From: Atribacterota bacterium
Lineage (GTDB): Bacteria; Atribacterota; Phoenicimicrobiia; Phoenicimicrobiales; Stramentimicrobiaceae
Direction of reading: 5' to 3'
NCBI GenBank assembly: GCA_028696495.1
Contig: JAQVGY010000041.1
Span: forward strand, 2,247 to 7,419
DNA: 5,173 nt
The notes under the pieces are model-generated. The model saw nothing but the letters and a program-made list of their open reading frames with translations. It was not told the origin of the DNA and did not search any database. Numbering within the stretch: position 1 is the stretch's first letter; the number at the start of each line of letters is the position of its first letter. A program made the translations under genes and the position numbers. Below, one piece after another: positions 1-5,173 of this stretch.

Positions 1-1790
1 TATATAACATTTATAAATATAAAGAATAATCCGATTAAAAAAAGAAGAGGTCTTTGCCAATAATTCAACTTTTTTATAAAGAAATTAGATAGACTTGATG
101 CTATAAAATAAATTGACACCATCAATAGTATAAAAACTGTTGCTATCTCAACCACTGTTCCCTGCATTAGAAGGGCCTGGTTATAAATAAATATATAGGG
201 AACAAAAAACCCCACAAGTGCTAATTTAAAAGCTTCCCACCCAGTTTTTAATGGCTCAGAACCAGCAATAGCAGCTCCACAATACGCAGCTATGCATACC
301 GGCGGAGTGACACTAGAAAGCATTGCAAAATAAAAAACAAATAAATGAGAAGCCAATAAGTTACACCCTAAAGATGCCAAAGCTGGCCCTCCAATAGTAA
401 TTGCAATAATATATGCAGGTGTAGTTGGTAGTCCCATACCCAAAATAAGAGAAGTTGCCATAATCAATAATAATGTTGGGAGCAAAAACCCTTTAGACCA
501 ATTGGTCACTACTGCAGCTATGCCCAATCCTAATCCGGTGTGGGTAATAATAGAAACTACCATGCCAGCTCCAGCACAAGCAAGGGCAATCATAACCATA
601 TTTTTACCAGCTAATTCCAGGGTATTCCAGAGCCTTGCTGGAACCATTATTGTTTTTTTATTAAAAAAGCTGATTGCAAAAGAAATTAAGATGGCTATAC
701 TTGCTGCCATAAAGGGGGAATAGCCGACTAACAGCATATAAACTAAACCTACCAAAGGAAGTAATAAGTAAGAATCTTTTATTAAGTCTTTAACCGATAT
801 AACTTCATCCTTGCTTAATCCCTTAAGATTGTCACGGATAGCAACAAAATGTACCCGTAAGCCTATGCTGAGAAAATAAAGAATTGCCCCTAATGCTGCT
901 GCTATCATTATCTTTACATATGGGATACCGGTAATTTCAGACATTACAAAGGCACCAGCGCCCATTACCGGCGGCATCAGTATCCCTCCGGTAGAAGCCG
1001 CGGCCTCTACCGCACCAGCAAATTGTTTTCTATATCCCAACTTTTTCATCAAAGGAATGGTGAAAGTACCCGTTGCATATACGTTGGCTGCAGCTACACC
1101 ACTTATTGAACCAAACAATCCACTGCTAATGACAGCAATTTTTGCAGGACCTCCAGGACTGGTACCCGCAATTCTGCAGGAAAGATTGGTAAAGAATTCA
1201 CCAGTACGAGTGTTTTCCATAAAAGCCCCGAATATTACAAAAAGCGCCACAAAAGTAGCTGAAACTCCAGTAATTGAACCATATATCCCTTCTTCTGTCA
1301 TTAAATATTGCATTTCAATAATTTCTGATAGTTTAATTGCTTTATTAAAAAAAACACCAGAAAGGTTTGGAGCTATGAATAAATATCCTAAAAATAATCC
1401 AACAAGTAACGACATCGCAGGTACTACGGCTCTGCGAATAGCTTCTAATAATAAAATAATATTTATAATTCCCAAAATTAGTTCAATATTGGTAACGGAA
1501 TCGATAAATGGCATCCGATAGGTCAGTCTTTGATTCGAAATTAACAAAAAGAGTGGGGGCAAAATGGATAGCAAAGCAAATAGCCCATCGAAGAAGGTAA
1601 TTCGATCTTTGGGAGATTTTGTAGTTGCTGGGAATAAAATAAATGCAATTGGTAAAAGAAACAACAAATGAATCCCTCTTTGAAAACGGGGTTGCATTAT
1701 ACCAAAAAAAGCTGTATATAGTTGAAAAATAGAAATAGTAACCAGCCATCCTCCAATAAACCAATTTTGCCATCCTTTAAATTCTCTCAT
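1..1790 (-). CDS. TRAP transporter permease, fused 4TM/12TM (DctQM-like), C-terminus cut off by window edge
   Basis: This is the membrane subunit of a TRAP-TAXI secondary transporter, which imports a solute delivered by the binding protein using an ion gradient. The frame is open from the ATG at 1790 to base 1, giving 596 codons with no stop. The start is preceded by AGAGG with a 7-nt gap. Residues 1-120 hold about four hydrophobic segments (near 13-32, 40-54, 68-85, 102-117) with the QRGIHLLF...LFP signature typical of the small DctQ-like part. The large DctM-like part follows. It shows GGPAKIAVISSGLFGSISG (213-231), TIPLMKKLGY (244-253), VEAAASTGG (261-269), MPPVMGAGAF (272-281), LGMGLPTTPAY (450-460) and VTPPVCIAAY (494-503). 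These match the fused TRAP permease family as I know it. Where the family usually has SGS near 230-232, this protein has SGV. Fused members are usually somewhat over 600 residues, so probably only the last few dozen residues are missing. It lies 124 nt downstream of the binding protein gene. The substrate is unknown. Confidence 0.93.
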   Translation of the reverse strand, partial: MREFKGWQNWFIGGWLVTISIFQLYTAFFGIMQPRFQRGIHLLFLLPIAFILFPATTKSPKDRITFFDGLFALLSILPPLFLLISNQRLTYRMPFIDSVTNIELILGIINIILLLEAIRRAVVPAMSLLVGLFLGYLFIAPNLSGVFFNKAIKLSEIIEMQYLMTEEGIYGSITGVSATFVALFVIFGAFMENTRTGEFFTNLSCRIAGTSPGGPAKIAVISSGLFGSISGVAAANVYATGTFTIPLMKKLGYRKQFAGAVEAAASTGGILMPPVMGAGAFVMSEITGIPYVKIMIAAALGAILYFLSIGLRVHFVAIRDNLKGLSKDEVISVKDLIKDSYLLLPLVGLVYMLLVGYSPFMAASIAILISFAISFFNKKTIMVPARLWNTLELAGKNMVMIALACAGAGMVVSIITHTGLGLGIAAVVTNWSKGFLLPTLLLIMATSLILGMGLPTTPAYIIAITIGGPALASLGCNLLASHLFVFYFAMLSSVTPPVCIAAYCGAAIAGSEPLKTGWEAFKLALVGFFVPYIFIYNQALLMQGTVVEIATVFILLMVSIYFIASSLSNFFIKKLNYWQRPLLFLIGLFFIFINVI

Positions 1791-1826
1791 GTTTTTTCCT
1801 CTTTCTGAATAAAGTAATATATCTTC

Positions 1827-1868
1827 CAATACATGACCTGCATTAACAATAATGGAGGCCATGTATTG
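1827..1868 (-). promoter_or_regulatory. Long intercistronic hairpin between receptor and permease genes
   Basis: An inverted repeat covers 42 nt. Outer arms CAATACATG (1827-1835) and CATGTATTG (1860-1868) pair perfectly. Inside them come a pair that is G-U in minus-strand RNA, a 3-bp CCT/AGG stem, one C-C mismatch, a 5-bp CATTA/TAATG stem and a 4-nt loop. The wobble pair forms only in minus-strand RNA, which fits a role in the transporter transcript. No U-run follows, so it is not a standard intrinsic terminator. Hairpins in this position in transport operons often stabilise the upstream message or cause partial termination or processing, giving more binding protein than permease. That role is an inference here. 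Confidence 0.6.
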
Positions 1869-1914
1869 TATTAATTAGTAAGACCTAATCTTAATATAGA
1901 TGTATGTTGGTACT

Positions 1915-2949
1915 TTAATCCATATATCCAGCATCTTTGTAATATTTTTCTGCACCTGTATGCAGCGGTACAGCAACGTTTCTCCAGCCATCTTCAGGTA
2001 TGAAATATTTATTTGTAGCATCGATTTGATACACCTGTTCAATATTCTCATCAAGTACCTTCAAAATTGTGTAGACAACTTCATCTGGCACATCTTTATT
2101 TACCGTCAGCTCTCCTGCGGTTACTACTGCAAGGGCATCATTATCCTGCCCTTTATAGGTATGTGCTGGAATAACACAAAGGCCGCTTTCTCTGTCTACT
2201 GATCCTAATGTTTCGTGGCAATAGTCGATCAATTCATCAGAAGCTGATAGTACCACAGAGTCCCTGCTTATTGTCATCTCGGTAACCGCTGCTGCTGGTA
2301 TGGATAAATGTGTAAAAACATAATCGACATGCTGGTCTTTGTAAAGAGTAACCATGTCTGCATAAACGGCATGGAATACTTTGCCTCCTTTCCTCTCAAT
2401 ATCTTCTAAAGAGAGGTCGTAAAAATCGAGTATTGTATCCATAATTGGCAACTCAGAAGTCCCCTTCATTGGGACTGCTATCTTGATTCCTTTTCCATCT
2501 TTAATTCTTTGAATCATCTCATCAACTGTATGGATACTTTGATTTGCTGCTGCAACGAAATGAATATTATATATTCCAAAAATAGCTCCTACTGAACGTA
2601 AATCAGGGTAAGCATCCTCATATAAAGGAGCTGTTCCATCAAAAGCGGCTTTGTCTACAAAAGTTATTCCCCAACCTAAATCGTCCTGCCGCTTGGATAC
2701 CCTTGCCGCATTTACTAATCCGCCTCCCGGAACCACTTTAATAGTAATTCTTGGGTCTTTCTCATTAATCAGCTGGGCTAATCCTCCTGCTTGTATGTAC
2801 CATCCTCCTCCAACACCACCTGCAACCCAGGTCATGGTGACTGGATCAAATTCTTGATTTGATACTTCTGCTAAAGAAATCGAGCTAATACTAATAATAA
2901 TAAAGATTAACAATATTGTTTTTAAGAAATATTTTTTAAAAATCATCAT
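1915..2949 (-). CDS. TAXI family TRAP transporter solute-binding protein
   Basis: This is the extracytoplasmic receptor of the TRAP-TAXI system, encoded just ahead of its permease. It is 344 residues long, normal for the family. The N-terminus is a signal peptide: KK at 5-6, a hydrophobic core at 11-24, and SLA at 25-27 as a likely signal peptidase I site. No lipobox cysteine is seen. The mature protein starts the first lobe with WVAGGVGGGWYIQAGGLAQL (41-60), matching the glycine-rich TAXI opening. It continues with VVPGGGLVNAARV (72-84), and DLGWGITFVDKAAF follows near residue 90. The C-terminus has PLHTGAEKYYKDAGYMD, also typical. Two ATGs stand in tandem at 2949 and 2946. The AGGAGG box is only 3 nt from the first and 6 nt from the second, so translation may really begin at 2946. 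Characterised TAXI proteins bind glutamate-like amino acids or dicarboxylates; nothing here fixes the ligand. A 144-nt AT-rich spacer separates it from the unknown gene upstream. Confidence 0.95.
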   Translation of the reverse strand: MMIFKKYFLKTILLIFIIISISSISLAEVSNQEFDPVTMTWVAGGVGGGWYIQAGGLAQLINEKDPRITIKVVPGGGLVNAARVSKRQDDLGWGITFVDKAAFDGTAPLYEDAYPDLRSVGAIFGIYNIHFVAAANQSIHTVDEMIQRIKDGKGIKIAVPMKGTSELPIMDTILDFYDLSLEDIERKGGKVFHAVYADMVTLYKDQHVDYVFTHLSIPAAAVTEMTISRDSVVLSASDELIDYCHETLGSVDRESGLCVIPAHTYKGQDNDALAVVTAGELTVNKDVPDEVVYTILKVLDENIEQVYQIDATNKYFIPEDGWRNVAVPLHTGAEKYYKDAGYMD

Positions 2950-2952
2950 TTT

Positions 2953-2959
2953 CCTCCTT
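2953..2959 (-). promoter_or_regulatory. Strong ribosome binding site of the TAXI receptor gene
   Basis: Minus-strand AAGGAGG is close to a perfect Shine-Dalgarno match. It ends 3 nt before the ATG at 2949 and 6 nt before the ATG at 2946. The spacing favours the second ATG, which would shorten the protein by one residue. The site suggests high translation, as expected for a binding protein needed in excess over its permease. Confidence 0.8.
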
Positions 2960-3093
2960 TTTATTTATATATTTAAGTACTCATTGAATTGATTGTATTC
3001 TTGTACCCCCTCCCCTCGCTATTTTAATAAATTTAACTTGATTTTAAATTATTTTTTAATTTTACTTGCCCTCCAATTTTCTCCATTTTCTCT

Positions 3094-3519
3094 TTAAGAG
3101 TGTATAATAATTTTATCTTCTAACCGGATATTAAGTTTTTTACCAGTTGATATTTTAGGCGAATAAAGGATAATATTTTGATGATTGGGCATATGGGTAT
3201 CATCAAAACCAGCCACAATCCCCAACAGGTTATTATTCCAATATACTTTATCCCCAACTACCATAACCCCACCCTTAAGTATTTCAATAAAAGCAATGTA
3301 GGCAACATTGTTGACAGTCTCCCCAGGTTTGGCTACTTTTTCATCTGTTACTATAAGTTCGTGTAATTCATTTTTTTTTAATACTCTTGAACGCGGTTGT
3401 ATTAATTTTAGCCCACGCCCTTTCAATTCTAATTGTAAAATAGCTACAACTGAAGATTGAATGATTCGCTTGGCTCCAAAAGGATTTTTATCAATTAATC
3501 CATTGGCATAAGGATCCAT
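3094..3519 (-). CDS. Conserved-looking protein of unknown function, 141 residues
   Basis: I do not recognise this protein with certainty. It may belong to a small DUF family (DUF6917 comes to mind, from memory and unchecked). It has no signal peptide or membrane segment, so it is probably cytoplasmic. Predicted character is beta-rich: hydrophobic strands alternate with glycine turns. Regions that look conserved are GLIDKNPFGAKR (7-18), RSRVLKKNELHELIVTDE (43-60), GGVMVVGD (83-90) and GFDDTHMPNHQNI (104-116). The last contains two histidines and two aspartates that could bind metal or a ligand, but this is only a suggestion. The reading frame extends upstream to a GTG at 3564, which would add 15 residues, but that start lacks a well-placed Shine-Dalgarno. 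The ATG at 3519 has GGGAG 7 nt upstream, so I chose it. The gene sits between lysA (96-nt gap) and a TRAP-TAXI transporter (144-nt gap), all on one strand. Confidence 0.8.
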   Translation of the reverse strand: MDPYANGLIDKNPFGAKRIIQSSVVAILQLELKGRGLKLIQPRSRVLKKNELHELIVTDEKVAKPGETVNNVAYIAFIEILKGGVMVVGDKVYWNNNLLGIVAGFDDTHMPNHQNIILYSPKISTGKKLNIRLEDKIIIHS

Positions 3520-3526
3520 ATTTCTA

Positions 3527-3531
3527 CTCCC
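3527..3531 (-). promoter_or_regulatory. Ribosome binding site deciding the start of the 141-residue protein
   Basis: Minus-strand GGGAG (in the context AAAGGGAGTAG) ends 7 nt before the ATG at 3519. It lies inside the longer version of the ORF that would begin at the GTG at 3564. It therefore supports the shorter protein. Confidence 0.7.
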
Positions 3532-3562
3532 TTTATAATATTTAACTCCCAAACTTATCTGC

Positions 3563-3612
3563 ACTTATTCTATTATTTCCCAAACAAAGCCTGACTTATC
3601 TATTTTTTCCCA
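3563..3612 (-). repeat. Imperfect tandem direct repeat upstream of the unknown gene
   Basis: Two copies read TGGGAAAAAATAGATAAGT (3612-3594) and TGGGAAATAATAGAATAAGT (3582-3563). They differ by one substitution and one inserted base, and start 30 nt apart. A third TGGGAG begins 31 nt after the second (3551) but then diverges. The repeats fill most of the 96-nt gap between lysA and the unknown gene. They could be a degenerate duplication or a pair of protein- or RNA-binding sites. No function is shown. Confidence 0.55.
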
Positions 3613-3615
3613 CAA

Positions 3616-4959
3616 CTATGTAACCTTTTTCGGGGTTAACCATTCTGGAAAAGCATGATTTTGGTTCATATACTGGTATGTTTCTCCTTTAACCATGAAT
3701 CCATGCTTACCTTTATTAACAAGCACTACTGGCGGCCTTGGAAAGCCATTGTAATTGCTGGACATAGAATAATGGTATGCACCTGTGGTAAATAAAACTA
3801 TTAAATCACCATTTTCGGCATGGGGCAACTTAATATCCTTAATCAGAATATCGCCCGACTCACAACATTTGCCTGCAACGGTAACGGTTTCTAAAGCCTC
3901 TTCATCAAATTTATTCACAATTAAGGCCTCGTACCGGGCATCATAAAGGCTGGGGCGTAAATTATCAGTCATACCACCATCAACTATTAAATATCTTGTC
4001 ATACCTTTTGCTTGTTTGATTGGTCCGACTCTATAAAGGGTAACTCCTGCATCAGCAATAATCGACCTACCTGGCTCGACAAGAATCTTGGGAATTGATA
4101 ATTGGTTTTCGTTACACATTATCTTTATTTGCCCCACCAATTGATGAACATATTGGTTTATAGAAAGCGCCGTGTCATCCTCTGTGTATCTTACTCCTAA
4201 GCCTCCACCAAGATTAAGCACACTTGTTTTTATTTCATAATTCTTTTCAATTGCTTTAATCATATCAATCATTTCTCTGATAGCTAAATAATAGGATTGC
4301 ATATCAAATAATTGCGAACCAATATGGCAATGAACGCCTTGATAAATGAGATGTTTCTTTGCCAATATGGCTGGGAAAATATAAAGAAAGTCCTGGATAG
4401 GTATTCCAAATTTAGAATCAATCTGTCCTGTCCTTATCTTTTTGTGAGTATGAGTATCGACACCAGGGATAGCTCTAACCAGAATATTTACTTTTTTATT
4501 CAATATATTGGCAATCTGTTCAACTAACTCCAGTTCATATAGATTATCAATTACAATGGTACCTATGCCTCTTTTTATGGCAAAGTTCAACTCTTCTTCC
4601 GATTTGTTATTTCCATGAAAGTATATCCTCTCAGCAGGAAATCCTCCTTCTAAAGCTATGTAAATTTCTCCTCCAGAAGAAACATCGAGGCTCAAGCCTT
4701 CTTCATTTATAATATGTGCCATGGCTTGAACTAAGAATGCTTTACCGGCATAAAGTATTTCATAATCAATATTCCATTTTTTAAACGCTTCTCTATATTC
4801 CTGACACTGCTCCCTGATAATCGTTTCAGAAAAAAAATAACTCGGGGTACCGTATATTGATGCCAGGTCTTCTAAACAACATCCATCAAATACCAACTTA
4901 TTATTTTCATCAATTTTAAAACCTTTCCTATTCTTGATCTCTTTAATAAATGTCATCAC
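3616..4959 (-). CDS. lysA: Diaminopimelate decarboxylase
   Basis: This cytoplasmic PLP enzyme decarboxylates meso-2,6-diaminopimelate to L-lysine, the last step of lysine synthesis. It has 447 residues, in the usual range. The N-terminal alanine-racemase-like barrel carries YAGKAFL with the PLP lysine at K73, LDVSSGGE (91-98), HGNNKS (115-120), TGQIDSKFGI (177-186), HCHIGSQ (210-216), the phosphate-binding GGGLG (251-255) and EPGRS (295-299). The C-terminal beta domain carries VDGGMTDNLRP (326-336), AGKCCESGD (362-370) with the active-site cysteine C366, and GAYHYSMSSNYN (393-404). These motifs, especially HxHxxIxTGQxDSKFG and CESGD, separate it from ornithine/arginine decarboxylase relatives. 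The start is either GTG at 4959 or ATG at 4956. GAAGGG ending at 4966 lies 6 nt and 9 nt from them respectively, so the choice is open. It appears to be the first gene after the terminator at 5085-5129. No lysine riboswitch is visible in the 126-nt gap, although the aptamer could lie off the right edge. Confidence 0.97.
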   Translation of the reverse strand: MMTFIKEIKNRKGFKIDENNKLVFDGCCLEDLASIYGTPSYFFSETIIREQCQEYREAFKKWNIDYEILYAGKAFLVQAMAHIINEEGLSLDVSSGGEIYIALEGGFPAERIYFHGNNKSEEELNFAIKRGIGTIVIDNLYELELVEQIANILNKKVNILVRAIPGVDTHTHKKIRTGQIDSKFGIPIQDFLYIFPAILAKKHLIYQGVHCHIGSQLFDMQSYYLAIREMIDMIKAIEKNYEIKTSVLNLGGGLGVRYTEDDTALSINQYVHQLVGQIKIMCNENQLSIPKILVEPGRSIIADAGVTLYRVGPIKQAKGMTRYLIVDGGMTDNLRPSLYDARYEALIVNKFDEEALETVTVAGKCCESGDILIKDIKLPHAENGDLIVLFTTGAYHYSMSSNYNGFPRPPVVLVNKGKHGFMVKGETYQYMNQNHAFPEWLTPKKVT

Positions 4960-5084
4960 CGTTTTCCCTTCCAGTTTAGTTATAGTTGTTCATTTTCCAG
5001 GAGAATACTGTACACTTATTGATTTTCCTTCTGAGCTTTCTTTAGAGGTTTGCAATTTTCTTTAAAATCAACTATAAAATAGCT
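4960..5084 (-). other. lysA upstream region, presumed promoter and leader
   Basis: This stretch between the terminator and lysA contains no gene I can support. It holds the GGAAGGG ribosome binding site of lysA at 4966-4972. A TATAAC hexamer occurs on the minus strand about 20 nt upstream of lysA, but no convincing -35 partner stands at the right distance. I therefore do not name a promoter. No T-box or lysine riboswitch consensus elements are visible. Confidence 0.4.
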
Positions 5085-5129
5085 AATAAAAAAGGGCAAT
5101 CAATAAGCGCCAGGCTCATCGATTGCCCT
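5085..5129 (-). terminator. Rho-independent terminator reading leftward
   Basis: In minus-strand RNA, arms AGGGCAATC (5129-5121) and GATTGCCCT (5101-5093) pair perfectly. The pairing continues inward through G-U, A-U, U-A, G-U, A-U, G-C and C-G, giving a 16-bp stem with a 5-nt loop CUGGC. The run TTTTTATT follows directly. Both wobble pairs become mismatches on the other strand, so the structure is directional. It most likely ends a gene lying beyond the right edge. An attenuator in a longer lysA leader is the alternative. Confidence 0.88.
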
Positions 5130-5173
5130 GAAATAAATAATAGGCTCTCTTTTTACCTCCCCTTTATCTCTAA
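5130..5173 (-). other. Right-edge segment, probable 3' end of an upstream transcript
   Basis: These 44 bases precede the terminator. One minus-strand frame ends with the stop TAA at 5155-5153, which would leave 23 nt before the terminator stem, a normal layout for a gene end. A second frame stays open from 5171 to a TGA at 5102-5100 inside the terminator, which is less likely for a real gene. The piece is too short to decide. A purine block with GGGGAGG looks like a ribosome binding site but has no start codon at a useful distance. Confidence 0.3.

Noticed and set aside
1057..1521. Plus-strand 154-codon ORF
   Set aside because: It lies wholly antisense to conserved permease coding sequence, including part of the DctM-like core, and has no family-like features. 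The same applies to the plus-strand ORFs at 502-723, 1900-2202, 2651-2857, 3178-3366 and 4312-4527.
1483..1773. Minus-strand 96-codon ORF inside the permease 5' region
   Set aside because: It is a shifted-frame shadow of the permease. The permease frame gives clear TRAP family motifs over 596 codons, while this frame gives an aromatic-rich sequence of no recognisable family.
1874..1889. Short palindrome ATTAG-6-CTAAT after the receptor stop, considered as an operator
   Set aside because: Five-base arms are too short to stand out in an AT-rich spacer, and there is no second copy nearby.
3026..3053. AT-only inverted repeat (AATAAATTTAA / TTAAATTATT) between the unknown gene and the receptor gene
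   Set aside because: The stem has no G-C pair and contains a bulge. It is followed by a T-run only on the plus strand, where no gene ends. It is expected by chance in this composition.
3043..3093. 16-codon minus-strand ORF (MEKIGGQVKLKNNLKSS) after the unknown gene
   Set aside because: It has no clear ribosome binding site, is very short and low in complexity, and shows no coupling to the next gene.
4960..5173. Lysine riboswitch or T-box leader for lysA
   Set aside because: No aptamer consensus elements or T-box AGGGUGGNACCGCG sequence are visible in the window. Only an aptamer beyond the right edge remains possible.

Overview
The window comes from a low-G+C bacterial genome. Every gene I can support lies on the minus strand, so the reading order runs from the right edge to the left edge. 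Strong purine-rich Shine-Dalgarno sites, AT-rich spacers and a Firmicutes-like LysA suggest an anaerobic, Clostridia-like or similar low-G+C lineage. The sequence alone does not fix the taxon.

Layout in transcription order: (1) At 5085-5129 there is a clear rho-independent terminator reading leftward. It probably closes a gene lying beyond the right edge and separates it from what follows. (2) lysA (4959-3616) encodes diaminopimelate decarboxylase, the last step of lysine biosynthesis. (3) A spacer with an imperfect ~30-nt-period direct repeat leads to a 141-residue conserved-looking protein of unknown function (3519-3094). (4) After a 144-nt AT-rich spacer comes a TAXI-type solute-binding protein with a signal peptide (2949-1915). 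(5) A 124-nt spacer carrying a long imperfect hairpin (1827-1868) leads to a fused 4TM/12TM TRAP permease. The permease starts at 1790 and runs off the left edge, with 596 codons visible. No complete ORF marks it because its stop lies outside the window, but the frame is open throughout.

The binding protein and permease together make a two-component TRAP-TAXI secondary transporter. The periplasmic or extracytoplasmic receptor binds an organic anion or amino-acid-like solute and hands it to an ion-gradient-driven permease. The substrate cannot be read from the sequence. The placement of lysA and the unknown protein directly upstream on the same strand, with no terminator seen between them, allows (but does not prove) co-transcription and a link to amino-acid metabolism.

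I see no mobile element, CRISPR array, tRNA or rRNA. The less ordinary points are the intercistronic hairpin between receptor and permease, a possible 18-codon ORF overlapping the permease start by ATGA, the tandem repeat in front of the unknown gene, and the unknown gene itself.
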